DNA from: Pseudomonas pergaminensis
Lineage (GTDB): Bacteria; Pseudomonadota; Gammaproteobacteria; Pseudomonadales; Pseudomonadaceae
Assembly: GCF_024112395.2 (NCBI RefSeq)
Contig: NZ_CP078013.2
Location: 5,518,001 to 5,582,000, forward strand
Direction of reading: 5' to 3'
DNA: 64,000 nucleotides
Numbering within the stretch: position 1 is the first letter of the stretch; each line of letters opens with the position of its first letter. This document shows, piece after piece, positions 18,813-26,624 of this stretch. A program made the translations under genes and the position numbers. The notes below the pieces were generated by a model. The model had not been told where the DNA came from and ran no database searches. It worked only from the letters and a program-made list of their open reading frames with translations.

Positions 18813-20603
18813 TCAGAAGTTCACGCCGAAGCTGAGGGCGAGGAAGTCGCGGTCGGTCAGGGTGTTGTAGTCGCCGCCAAAAAAGTCGGTGTAGCTGAGG
18901 CTGGCGGTGTAGGTGTTGCGGTAGTCCGCGTCGACACCCGCGCTGATGGCCTTGGCGCCCTTGTTGAACAGGCCGTTGGGGCCATAGCCGGCGACGTCAT
19001 GGGACCAGGACAGGTTAGGCTTGAGGTTGATCCCGGCAATCACGTTGTTGTAGTCCAGGATCGCCCGCGCGCGGTAGCCCCAGGAGGTGGAGGTGACGAA
19101 ACCGTCGGTGTCACCCTGGAAACCATAGGCGCCATACACCGAGTCGCGGCCGTAGCGCAGTTTGGATTTATCCTCCAGGCCTGCGACGTGCACGATGGCC
19201 GCTTCACCGACCACCGTCAGGCGCTCGGCGCCCAGGACCTGGTCGAAGAACTGGGTCATGGAGCTTTGGATCTGGGTGATTTCTTTACGGCGATAGCCTT
19301 TGTTGTCGTCGCCGAAGTTGCTGCGGATGGGTGAGGCCAGTTGGCCGGCGACGGGGTTGATCAGGGCCAGGGTCAAATCGGTGGTATTGAGTTGCACCGG
19401 GGCATTGGGCCGGTAGCTGATCTCACCGGTCCACGCGGTGCCGGTGGGCAACGTGGTGGAGAAGCTGGCACCGAACAGGCGGATATCTTCCGGGTAGTCG
19501 AGGTAGTACTGGCCGCGGCCGAGCATCAGGCTTTGTACCAGGCCCGCGCCGGAGCCCGGCGCCAGGCCGTTGGCGGTACCGGCGATCGCGCCGAGCGTGG
19601 CCAGGCTGGTGTTGTTGGTGATGGTGCCCACCGTCGGCGTGCGGCTGTGGTAGTTCATGAAGTACAGACCGTACTCGGTGTCGTCCCCCAACCAGCGCAA
19701 TGCGGCGCCGAACTGACCGGAATCACGCGCGTCGCGGTCGCCGGCGCGGCGTACGATCACCCCTTCATTGGTCACGCCAAACCCTTGGCCAAATGCCGCC
19801 GCCACCGGTTGCAGAGGGGCAATCGCCGGGTTGCCCACGGTGTAGTTATTGGTGCACCCGTCCGCCGCCACATCGCCGCCGAAGAAGGTGCCGCAGTTAT
19901 CCAGCACCGTCTGGTCCCATTCCAACTGGTAGAAACCTTCTACCGTCAGTTGGTTGGTGAGGCTCTGGGACGCGAACAGCATGTTGACCGGGATCAGCCC
20001 TTCCTTGATCTCGGCACCCGGACGGCGGAACGCAGACACGTCGATCGGGTTGATGCTGTTGATGGAGTTACCGATGAAGGTACTTTCGCCCCAGCTCACT
20101 ACCTGCTTGCCCGCACGCACAGTGCCCGGCAGATCACCCAGCGAGTAGTTGTGATACACGAATGCATCGAGGATCTGCGCACCGCTGGATTTGGCGCCTT
20201 CCTTGCGGTTGTGGTCGCTGATCGGTTTGAACTCGCGGTCTTCGTCCTTCAGTTCGAAGTCGTACCAGTACTTGCCCCGCACGAACACGCCCGTGTCGCC
20301 GTATTTCAGCTCAAGGTCGTGCAGCCCCTTGAAGATCTTGGAGAAGGTCTCGCCCTTTTTGAAGTTCAAGCGCCCGTCATCACCGGTAGACGCCTGGCCG
20401 GTACCGCCGTTGACGGTGCCCACCAACTTCTTGTCGGCATCGCGCATGCCCCAGCTCGCGCCCACCGACAGCGAGGAATCGAATTGCCCTTCGATCTCGC
20501 CAATGTTGAATGAAACAGCCTGTGCCTGGGCACAGCATCCCAACGCAACCGCAGCGGCCAGCGCCTGTGGCCTGAAGATGGCGCGCATTGTTGTTCTTGT
20601 CAT
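18813..20603 (-). CDS. DUF1302 outer-membrane barrel-like protein
   Basis: A 596-residue protein with a signal peptide ending around AAVALGCCAQAQAVSF. The repeated amphipathic strands and the final aromatic residue (FLALSFGVNF) are typical of outer-membrane beta-barrels. DUF1302 proteins are paired with DUF1329 partners; a transport or lipid-handling role at the outer membrane is the usual suggestion. ATG 20603 has a GGGGAAG upstream; an internal ATG at 20588 has none. Upstream inverted repeats at 20788-20828 may control it. Confidence 0.88.
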   Translation of the reverse strand: MTRTTMRAIFRPQALAAAVALGCCAQAQAVSFNIGEIEGQFDSSLSVGASWGMRDADKKLVGTVNGGTGQASTGDDGRLNFKKGETFSKIFKGLHDLELKYGDTGVFVRGKYWYDFELKDEDREFKPISDHNRKEGAKSSGAQILDAFVYHNYSLGDLPGTVRAGKQVVSWGESTFIGNSINSINPIDVSAFRRPGAEIKEGLIPVNMLFASQSLTNQLTVEGFYQLEWDQTVLDNCGTFFGGDVAADGCTNNYTVGNPAIAPLQPVAAAFGQGFGVTNEGVIVRRAGDRDARDSGQFGAALRWLGDDTEYGLYFMNYHSRTPTVGTITNNTSLATLGAIAGTANGLAPGSGAGLVQSLMLGRGQYYLDYPEDIRLFGASFSTTLPTGTAWTGEISYRPNAPVQLNTTDLTLALINPVAGQLASPIRSNFGDDNKGYRRKEITQIQSSMTQFFDQVLGAERLTVVGEAAIVHVAGLEDKSKLRYGRDSVYGAYGFQGDTDGFVTSTSWGYRARAILDYNNVIAGINLKPNLSWSHDVAGYGPNGLFNKGAKAISAGVDADYRNTYTASLSYTDFFGGDYNTLTDRDFLALSFGVNF

Positions 20604-20787
20604 GCGTCTTCCCCGGTGAGTGACAGAAGGCCCCACCCTACTGCCGCCCATCAGGAGCGATAAGCGCACCAAGGAGGGATTCGTGTTGTCGCTCGAAAGG
20701 ATGACAAGCCGCTCTGGCCGGGGTCTGGACGCAGGCATGCATCGGGTGGATGGCGGGTTATCAGGAGAATGGATAGCGGGCCAAGCC

Positions 20788-20828
20788 ACTGTTGCTGATT
20801 CGGCAACAGTCCTTGTCATGAATCAGCA
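20788..20828. promoter_or_regulatory. overlapping inverted repeats upstream of DUF1302 gene
   Basis: Two exact dyads share bases. ACTGTTGC (20788-20795) pairs with GCAACAGT (20803-20810). TGCTGATTC (20793-20801) pairs with GAATCAGCA (20820-20828). The block lies about 190 bases before the DUF1302 start and just upstream of a candidate forward promoter. Mutually exclusive pairing of the middle arm is possible. This looks like an operator region, but the protein is unknown. Confidence 0.45.
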
Positions 20829-20862
20829 TTACTCATCTTGTTACAAGCGGCTATTCTTACCG

Positions 20863-21024
20863 GACTTTCAGGGCAAACGGCCCGCTTCCCCAACCGGAAG
20901 GAAAGCCTTTTTCAGATGGATTGATGCCTGTTTTCAATCTGTTACCGGTGTTCACTGACGTTGATTTATCGCTCCTTGATCCAACGTCTTACTTCAGCCG
21001 CTGCGTTTGCAGCGGCTTTTTTTT
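20863..21024 (+). ncRNA. candidate small RNA (about 160 nt)
   Basis: This stretch has no gene, yet it ends in a near-perfect forward-strand terminator. A C-TATTCT element at 20851-20857 resembles a sigma-S-type -10 with a poor -35, placing a start near 20863. The transcript would carry GGA motifs (ACCGGAC, CCGGAAGGA, ATGGATT) and the AT-rich segment GTTGATTTATCG. Both neighbouring genes are on the other strand, so the terminator has no protein-gene owner. The exact 5' end is a guess. I cannot assign an Rfam family; RgsA/P16 would be one to test. Confidence 0.4.
20996..21024 (+). terminator. orphan forward terminator
   Basis: AGCCGCTGC and GCAGCGGCT form a perfect 9-base stem with loop GTTT, followed by seven to eight T. 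The T run is on the forward strand only, so it does not serve the minus-strand neighbours. Confidence 0.85.
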
Positions 21025-21032
21025 GCCCGGAA

Positions 21033-21060
21033 CAAAACGGGGCGCCATCAGCGCCCCGTG
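21033..21060 (-). terminator. terminator after the SDR gene
   Basis: ACGGGGCGC and GCGCCCCGT form a perfect 9-base stem with a 5-base loop, followed on the minus strand by TTTGTT. It starts about 26 bases beyond the SDR stop. Confidence 0.75.
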
Positions 21061-21085
21061 GGATTCAAGCTTTTTCAGGCAACGA

Positions 21086-21997
21086 TCACAGGCTGTACTT
21101 CTGCAAATTGGCCATCATCTCCTTCAACGCCTCGATGTTGTCCTTGGGGTGAGCCGCACCGTCGAAGTCGCAAATCTGCTGCCAGTGTGCCGCCACATCT
21201 TCTGGCGAGAAGCCGGCCTCCGGGTCAAAGCCCACGCCCAGGCTGCGCTCCCAGCGGGTCTTGCCGATCCAGCCGCCGCCCACTTCAAACAGCCCCGAGG
21301 TTTCCTGGCACGCGTCGCTGCCCAGGTACACCACCAAGGGACTGACCAGCTCCGGCTTGAGGCGCTCGAACACTTGCGGTGGGATCAGGCCTTCGGTCAT
21401 GCGCGTGCCGCCTGTTGGCGCGATGGCGTTGACCAGGATGTTGTTCTTGCGCCCTTCCAGCGCGAGGGTGCGGGTGAGGCCGTACAGGCCAAGCTTGGCC
21501 ATGCCGTAGTTGGACTGGCCGAAGTTGCCGTAGATGCCCGAGGTTGACGCGGTAAAGATCACCCGGCCGTAGCCTTGCTCGCGCAGATGGGGCCAGGCGG
21601 CGCGGGTGACTTTGTAGGCGCCTTCGACATGCACCCGGTAAACCAGGTCCCAGTCGCTGTCTTCCATTTTGTGGAAGGTCTTGTCGCGCAGGATGCCAGC
21701 GTTATTGACCACCACATCGATTCGGCCGAAAGCATCGAGGGCGTTCTGCACGATCTTGTCACCGTCGGTGACAGAGTCATGGTTGGCCTCGGCGATACCG
21801 CCCGCTTCACGGATCTCGGCCACCACCCGGTCGGCGGCGGAGGCGTTGGCGCCTTCGCCTTGGGTGGAGCCCCCCAGATCGTTGACCAGTACTTTGGCGC
21901 CATGCTTAGCGAACAACAGCGCATGGGCCCGGCCCAATCCACCGCCGGCACCGGTGACGATCACGACCTTATCCTGGAACTGCACTGACTCACTCAT
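21086..21997 (-). CDS. short-chain dehydrogenase, hydroxyacyl-CoA dehydrogenase (MFE-2) type
   Basis: A 303-residue SDR with the nucleotide motif TGAGGGLGRAHALLFA, NNAG at about 100, and the catalytic Ser-Tyr-Lys set (TASTSGIYGNFGQSNYGMAK). The N-terminal block VNDLGGSTQGEG and the tail after residue 240 (GGGWIGKTRWERSLG) match the dehydrogenase half of peroxisomal multifunctional enzyme type 2. A 3-hydroxyacyl-CoA substrate is therefore likely. ATG 21997 follows TTGGAGTTCGGT. It is a single gene with its own terminator. Confidence 0.88.
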   Translation of the reverse strand: MSESVQFQDKVVIVTGAGGGLGRAHALLFAKHGAKVLVNDLGGSTQGEGANASAADRVVAEIREAGGIAEANHDSVTDGDKIVQNALDAFGRIDVVVNNAGILRDKTFHKMEDSDWDLVYRVHVEGAYKVTRAAWPHLREQGYGRVIFTASTSGIYGNFGQSNYGMAKLGLYGLTRTLALEGRKNNILVNAIAPTGGTRMTEGLIPPQVFERLKPELVSPLVVYLGSDACQETSGLFEVGGGWIGKTRWERSLGVGFDPEAGFSPEDVAAHWQQICDFDGAAHPKDNIEALKEMMANLQKYSL

Positions 21998-22113
21998 ACC
22001 GAACTCCAATGGCGACAATGGGAATAGGTCGAGTGTCAGGCACGGGGGCCAGGGTCACAATAACCACGATTGAGCCTGAATAGTGCTCGATAAGGCAGAG
22101 GGATGATCATGGA

Positions 22114-22194
22114 GGAGCGGGCTTGCCTGCGATGCAAGCGCCTAGGTCTTTCAGTTGAAGCGCAGCGATGCTATCGCAGGCAAGCCAACTCCAA
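22114..22194. repeat. REP inverted pair overlapping a gene end
   Basis: GGAGCGGGCTTGCCTGCGAT faces ATCGCAGGCAAGCCAACTCC. The right arm contains the last codons and the stop of the alpha/beta hydrolase gene (stop at 22171-22173), so the insertion or drift of the element shaped that C terminus. Confidence 0.85.
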
Positions 22195-23076
22195 CACCGG
22201 GCCGGCAAGACGCTCGCGAAACGCCAGGTAGTGCTTGAGCACCTGCACCGGCGCCTCGATCTGCGGGTAGTGGCCGATATTGGCCAGCAACACCGTGTCG
22301 GCGTGGGGCACCAACTCGTGATAACGCTGGACCATGTGGGCGCCGGAAATCGGGTCGAGCTCGCCATCGATCACCCGCAGCGGTACTTCACCCTGCTGCA
22401 TCGCGTACACCCATCGCTCACGCAGGCGCCGACGCTGGGGGATATAGGCGATGAGCTTGTGCAGGATGCGCGTGCCTTCGTGGCAATCGATCAAGCTCCA
22501 GAAATCATCCAGCGCGCTTTCGCTGGGGCGAGTGGTGGGGCCGAAAATCTGATTGAAGCTGTTCGCCAGGGCGTTGCGCCCGAATGCGCGGCCGATCATC
22601 CAGCCCAGTGGGCTGAGCAAGAGCTTTTGCACCAGGGCCGGGCGATGGGTTTCGGGGAACAGCCCACCGTTGAGAAACACACAGCTGGCCATGTGGAAGC
22701 GACCTTCATAGTGCCGGGCCAGCAGTTCCTGGGCGACGCTGTCGCCGTAGTCATGAGCCAGCACATGCACCGGCTGCTCCACGCGCAGGTGCTCCAGCAG
22801 CGCCTGTTGCAGATCCGCCTGTTCCAGCAGGCAGTAACCATGGTCCAGGGGTTTGGCCGAATCGCCAAAGCCGAGCATGTCGCAGGCGATCACCAGGTTG
22901 CGCTGGGCCAGGGGCTGCCACAGGTAATGCCAGTCCCAGCTGGCCGTGGGGAAGCCATGGATCAACAGCAACGGTTCACCCTGCCCCGCCACCCAGTAGC
23001 GGATGGTGCGGCCGTTGAAGTCGAACGTCTGGCTGCGTTTGCGCCAGACACTCAGCGGGATCTCGGCGAGTGGCAT
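22171..23076 (-). CDS. alpha/beta-fold hydrolase with Asp nucleophile, MEST/epoxide hydrolase-like
   Basis: A 301-residue alpha/beta hydrolase. The oxyanion region is LIHGFPTASWDW. The nucleophile elbow reads VLAHDYGDSVAQELL, with Asp where lipases have Ser, as in epoxide hydrolases, dehalogenases and the MEST (PEG1) family; the HDYGD..AQELL string is especially MEST-like. The catalytic acid may be in DGELDPISG and the His in GHYPQIEAP. The substrate is unknown. The last eight or so residues (VLELACLR) are encoded by a REP arm. Its start overlaps the aldolase stop, so the two are co-translated. Confidence 0.87.
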   Translation of the reverse strand: MPLAEIPLSVWRKRSQTFDFNGRTIRYWVAGQGEPLLLIHGFPTASWDWHYLWQPLAQRNLVIACDMLGFGDSAKPLDHGYCLLEQADLQQALLEHLRVEQPVHVLAHDYGDSVAQELLARHYEGRFHMASCVFLNGGLFPETHRPALVQKLLLSPLGWMIGRAFGRNALANSFNQIFGPTTRPSESALDDFWSLIDCHEGTRILHKLIAYIPQRRRLRERWVYAMQQGEVPLRVIDGELDPISGAHMVQRYHELVPHADTVLLANIGHYPQIEAPVQVLKHYLAFRERLAGPVLELACLR

Positions 23077-23858
23077 CAGCTTCTATACCCAGGGTCTTGA
23101 GCGTCCAATGTGCGCAGCAACGCCGGCCAGGCCAGCGCGCCCCCCATACCTTGTGCGCTCTTCGTGACAGCCGCCACCATCGCCTTGGCACCGGCGAGAA
23201 TCTGCGGCCCGATGGCGATTAATTCGGCACCGCCGTTTTGCGCCAGCACCTGGATATCGCAGGCACGCTGGAAGGTAAACATCATCAAGAAGGTGTCGGC
23301 GATGGTGCTGCCACAGGTCAGCAGGCCGTGGTTGTGCAGCATCAGGAAGTTGTTTTCACCCAGGTCGGCCTGCAGGCGGGCCTTCTCTTCGTGGTTCAGC
23401 GCCACGCCTTCGTAGGCGTGATAGGCCAGGCTCGACAGTACGAATATCGATTGCTGGCTGATCGGCAACACGCCCTGCTTCTGCGCCGCCACCGCAACAC
23501 CGGCGGCGGTGTGGGTATGCAGCACGCAGGTCACGTCGTGACGCACTTCGTGGATGGCGCTGTGGATGGTGTAGCCCGCAGGGTTGATCTCGTAGGGGCT
23601 GTCCATCAGCTTGTTGCCGGCCTGGTCGACCTTGACCAGGCTCGACGCCGTGATCTCATGGAACATCAGCCCATACGGGTTGATCAGGAAGTCATCAGTG
23701 CCGGGCACCTTGGCCGAGATATGGGTGAAGATCAGGTCATCCCAACCGTGCATCGCCACCAGGCGATAGCAGGCTGCCAGGTCGACGCGGGTTTGCCATT
23801 CGGCGGCGCTGACCTGATCTTTGACATTCTGTGGCGATAGAACGGTAGCTAGGCTCAC
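23076..23858 (-). CDS. class II aldolase/adducin family protein
   Basis: A 260-residue member of the zinc-dependent class II aldolase fold. Metal-binding His pairs appear as LHTHTAAG near residue 113 and HNHGLL near 175, with FTHISAKVPG earlier. Related proteins include fuculose-phosphate aldolase, L-ribulose-phosphate epimerase and adducin-like proteins without a known reaction. The glycine-rich phosphate site is not obvious, so a sugar-phosphate substrate is not assured. It overlaps the downstream hydrolase gene by one base (ATGA type) and probably works with it. Confidence 0.88.
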   Translation of the reverse strand: MSLATVLSPQNVKDQVSAAEWQTRVDLAACYRLVAMHGWDDLIFTHISAKVPGTDDFLINPYGLMFHEITASSLVKVDQAGNKLMDSPYEINPAGYTIHSAIHEVRHDVTCVLHTHTAAGVAVAAQKQGVLPISQQSIFVLSSLAYHAYEGVALNHEEKARLQADLGENNFLMLHNHGLLTCGSTIADTFLMMFTFQRACDIQVLAQNGGAELIAIGPQILAGAKAMVAAVTKSAQGMGGALAWPALLRTLDAQDPGYRS

Positions 23859-24008
23859 GGCAATGACCTCCTTGGCGCACTTTGTTATTGTTTTTTTGAG
23901 TGAAGGGCCAGTCTAGTCAGACCGCGAGGCCGCCGGAGTTGCCTTGGCAGCCAGCTTGATGACCGTACGAGTCAGCGTTGAGAATAGTTGAAATCCGCAC
24001 AATCGGCG

Positions 24009-24695
24009 TCAGAGAAGTGCCGCCAATAAAGGCGCAGCGAACAGGTTGAGCAAGCCGGTCAGGACCATCACCAAACCGGCGACCGAGCCCTCTTCGCCAC
24101 CCACCTCATGGGCGCGACTCACGCCGGCACCGTGGGCCCCCACGCCGAACAGCGCGCCGCGTGCAAGCGGGGTGCGCAGTGGCAGCCACTTGAGCAGCAC
24201 ACCGCCAAGCATGGCGCCGAACACACCGGTGAACATCACGAACACGGCGGTCAATTCCGGCACGCCGCCAAGGTCGGAAGACACCGGCATGGCGAACGGT
24301 GTGGTGATGGAGCGCGGCACCAGGGACATGGTCACCGAGCTGTCCAGGGCCAGGGCCTTGGCCAAGCCGAACGAGGTGGCAATGGACGCCGCGCTGCCCG
24401 CGACCATCCCCAGCAACAACGCCGACCAGTGCCGCGCCAGCAAGCGGCGTTGCTGCCAAATCGGCACGGCAAACGCCACGGTCACCGGGCCCAGCACCAG
24501 CATCAGCCAGTGGGTGTCGGCGGAATACTCGGCGTAAGCGGTGTTCATCGGCACAGCCACCGCCAGCAACAGCACCGGTACGAGGATCAACGGCGACAGC
24601 AGGTAACGTCCGGTGCGGCGATAGATCCAGCGGCTAAAGATGTAGGCGCCCAGAGTGAGAGCGAGCCAGAACACCGGCATCAGCTCAAGCTTCAT
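24009..24695 (-). CDS. lrgB: LrgB/CidB-family membrane protein
   Basis: A 228-residue multi-pass protein of the LrgB/CidB family. The strongest signatures are MSLVPRSITTPFAMPVS near the middle and FGVGAHGAGVSRAHEVGGEEG close to the C terminus. The family works with holin-like LrgA/CidA partners in murein hydrolase control, and some members transport pyruvate or glycolate. It overlaps the upstream lrgA by 11 bases. The name is family-level only. Confidence 0.9.
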   Translation of the reverse strand: MKLELMPVFWLALTLGAYIFSRWIYRRTGRYLLSPLILVPVLLLAVAVPMNTAYAEYSADTHWLMLVLGPVTVAFAVPIWQQRRLLARHWSALLLGMVAGSAASIATSFGLAKALALDSSVTMSLVPRSITTPFAMPVSSDLGGVPELTAVFVMFTGVFGAMLGGVLLKWLPLRTPLARGALFGVGAHGAGVSRAHEVGGEEGSVAGLVMVLTGLLNLFAAPLLAALL

Positions 24696-25056
24696 GGCGC
24701 AGCCTCCAGCGGCACACCAGTTCCACGGTGAACGCCGTGACCAGCATCACCGCCAGGGTGCTCACGCCAATGACCAGCAGGATCCGCCAGCCGTCGTTGC
24801 GTAGCAGGCCGCCGTAGTCCAGCAGGCTCATCAACGCAGGGATAAAGAACAGCAGCATCTCGGCCATCAACACACCCGCCCCCAATTGCAGGGCTGCCGG
24901 TTTGACCAGGCCACTGGCGAAGGTTGCCAGCAGCAAGCCCAAGCCCACCACTCCGCCCGGCACCGGCCATGCCAACCATGTCGCCAGTTGGCAGCCGAGC
25001 AGGTAAATGGCCAACAGCACGACCAGTTCAATCATCAGACGGGTGAAACGTTTCAT
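24685..25056 (-). CDS. lrgA: CidA/LrgA holin-like protein
   Basis: A 123-residue protein with four membrane helices (LMIELVVLLAIYLLGCQLA, PGGVVGLGLLLATFA, LLFFIPALMSLLDYG, ILLVIGVSTLAVMLVTAFTV). The family hallmark is PGGVVGLGLL, followed by FFIPALMSLLDY. ATG 25056 is chosen because the signature starts at once and GAGGAC lies upstream. It is divergent from a LysR regulator, the standard cidR-cidAB layout. Confidence 0.9.
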   Translation of the reverse strand: MKRFTRLMIELVVLLAIYLLGCQLATWLAWPVPGGVVGLGLLLATFASGLVKPAALQLGAGVLMAEMLLFFIPALMSLLDYGGLLRNDGWRILLVIGVSTLAVMLVTAFTVELVCRWRLRHEA

Positions 25057-25154
25057 GGGCTTTGGGTCCTCGCAGGCCTTCATTTTAAAGAGGCCTGCCC
25101 TATCCCCACAGCGAATTGTTAGACTGCCAGCTATTCCAATCTGGAATTCAAGCC

Positions 25155-26051
25155 ATGGAATTCAAGCAACTGCGCAGTTTTGTCGAAGTCATCCACCGGG
25201 GTGGCTTCACCCAGGCCGGGAAAACCCTGCACATCAGCCAGTCCGCCGTCAGCAAGCAAGTGGCCCAGCTGGAACAAAGCCTCGGCACGCCGCTGCTGGA
25301 GCGCACGGGATCGCAGATCCGCCTGACCGCCACCGGCGAGGTGGTGCTGCAGCGAGCCGAAGCCATGCTGCGCCTGCAGAGCGAATTGCTCAGTGAGTTG
25401 GATGATATGCAGCAACTGACCCGTGGCGAGTTGCGCCTGGGCTTGCCGCTCCTGGCGGGCGATACATTGTTCGCCTGGCTGTTTGCCGAGTACCGCAGGC
25501 GCTACCCGAAGGTCACTATCCAGTTGCTGGAAGGCGGCAGCCGCACGATTGAACACGCGATTCTCAATGGGGAGTTGGATGTGGGCGGCTGCCTGATGTC
25601 CAGTGACCCGGCATTCGCCCGGCAGGCCTTCTGTGATGAACCACTCGACGCCCTGCTGCCGATGGATCACCCCCTGGCGCACAACGCACAGGTGCGCCTG
25701 GAAGAACTGGCGGACACACCGTTCCTGATGTACCAACGCAGCTTTGTGCTCAATGACCGGTTGATCCAGGCCTGCCAGCAGGTGGGCTTTACCCCGAGGG
25801 AGATCGGCCGCAGTGGCCAGGCTGACTTTCTCGCCGCGCTGGTTGCGGCCGGCCAGGGCGTAGTGCTGCTGCCCAGCGTGGTCGCCCGCGGGCTGGTGCG
25901 ACCGGGTGTGGTGCGCCTCACTTTGAAAGCGCCCGATTACCTGCGCTGGGACATTGCATTTACCTGGCGTGAGGGCGCCTATCTGTCGAAAGCCGCCCAG
26001 GCCTGGCTGGCGTTGTTGCGCGAGTTTCCGGTCAGCCGCGCAGTGCAGTGA
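25155..26051 (+). CDS. LysR-family regulator, probably of lrgAB
   Basis: A 298-residue LysR-type regulator. The winged helix-turn-helix is at residues 1-60 (FVEVIHRGGFTQAGKTLHIS, VSKQVAQLEQSLGTPLLER), followed by a two-lobed effector domain (LRLGLPLLAGDTLFAWLF onward). It starts 98 bases from the divergent lrgA, which suggests CidR-like control, often by acetate or pyruvate in other bacteria; the ligand here is not known. Its 3' end overlaps the convergent mioC by 20 bases. Confidence 0.9.
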   Translation: MEFKQLRSFVEVIHRGGFTQAGKTLHISQSAVSKQVAQLEQSLGTPLLERTGSQIRLTATGEVVLQRAEAMLRLQSELLSELDDMQQLTRGELRLGLPLLAGDTLFAWLFAEYRRRYPKVTIQLLEGGSRTIEHAILNGELDVGGCLMSSDPAFARQAFCDEPLDALLPMDHPLAHNAQVRLEELADTPFLMYQRSFVLNDRLIQACQQVGFTPREIGRSGQADFLAALVAAGQGVVLLPSVVARGLVRPGVVRLTLKAPDYLRWDIAFTWREGAYLSKAAQAWLALLREFPVSRAVQ

Positions 26052-26487
26052 CCAGCTCGGCCAGCCACGGTTCGGCGTCGGTTTCCGGGGTGACACTTTC
26101 ACTGGCGTCCAGGCGCAGCATCGGCAGCACTTCGCGCACGCCCAGTTCGGCAAACAGCTCGCGCATTTGCTCGCCGCCGCCGCAGAAGGTGTCGCCATAG
26201 CTGGCGTCGCCCAGGCCGATCACCGCACCCGGCAGGCCACGCCAGGCGGCGGGCAGTTGGTCGCGAAGGTTGGAGTACAGCGGTTGCAGGTTGTCGGGGA
26301 GTTCGCCCATGCCGGTGGTGGAGGTCACTGCCAGAAATGCATCCGGCGCAAACGCCTGTACATCCGCCAGGCTGGCGCGAGCGTTGTGCCACGCCTCGAA
26401 ACCGGCGGCATTGAGAATATCGGCAGCGTGGCGAGCGACTTCTTCAGCAGTGCCGTAGACCGAGCCGGAAAGGATGGCGACTTTCAT
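26032..26487 (-). CDS. mioC: flavodoxin-like protein MioC
   Basis: A 151-residue flavodoxin. The FMN phosphate loop is LSGSVYGTAEEVAR near residue 8, the 60s loop is TSTTGMGELPDN and the 90s loop is GLGDASYGDTFCGGG. The length and TxxGxGELPxN pattern fit MioC-type flavodoxins, electron carriers in, for example, biotin synthesis. ATG 26487 is preferred over an adjacent TTG. Its end overlaps the convergent LysR gene. Confidence 0.88.
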   Translation of the reverse strand: MKVAILSGSVYGTAEEVARHAADILNAAGFEAWHNARASLADVQAFAPDAFLAVTSTTGMGELPDNLQPLYSNLRDQLPAAWRGLPGAVIGLGDASYGDTFCGGGEQMRELFAELGVREVLPMLRLDASESVTPETDAEPWLAELVTALRG

Positions 26488-26624
26488 CAATCTGATCCTG
26501 TAGTTGAGCGAAAGCGTGGGATATTAGCAGCTCGACCGCCCCCTACAAAAAAACGTCACGCCCGATGGAAACATTGCCACGGTGCCTTAGACTTGCGGCA
26601 CCTCAAATGGATGGATCCACCTGC

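Noticed and set aside
18999..20513. Long forward frames opposite the DUF1302 gene
   Set aside because: High-GC Pseudomonas genes commonly leave antisense frames open; the products are His/Gln/Arg-rich without any motif, while the minus strand encodes a clear signal peptide and barrel.
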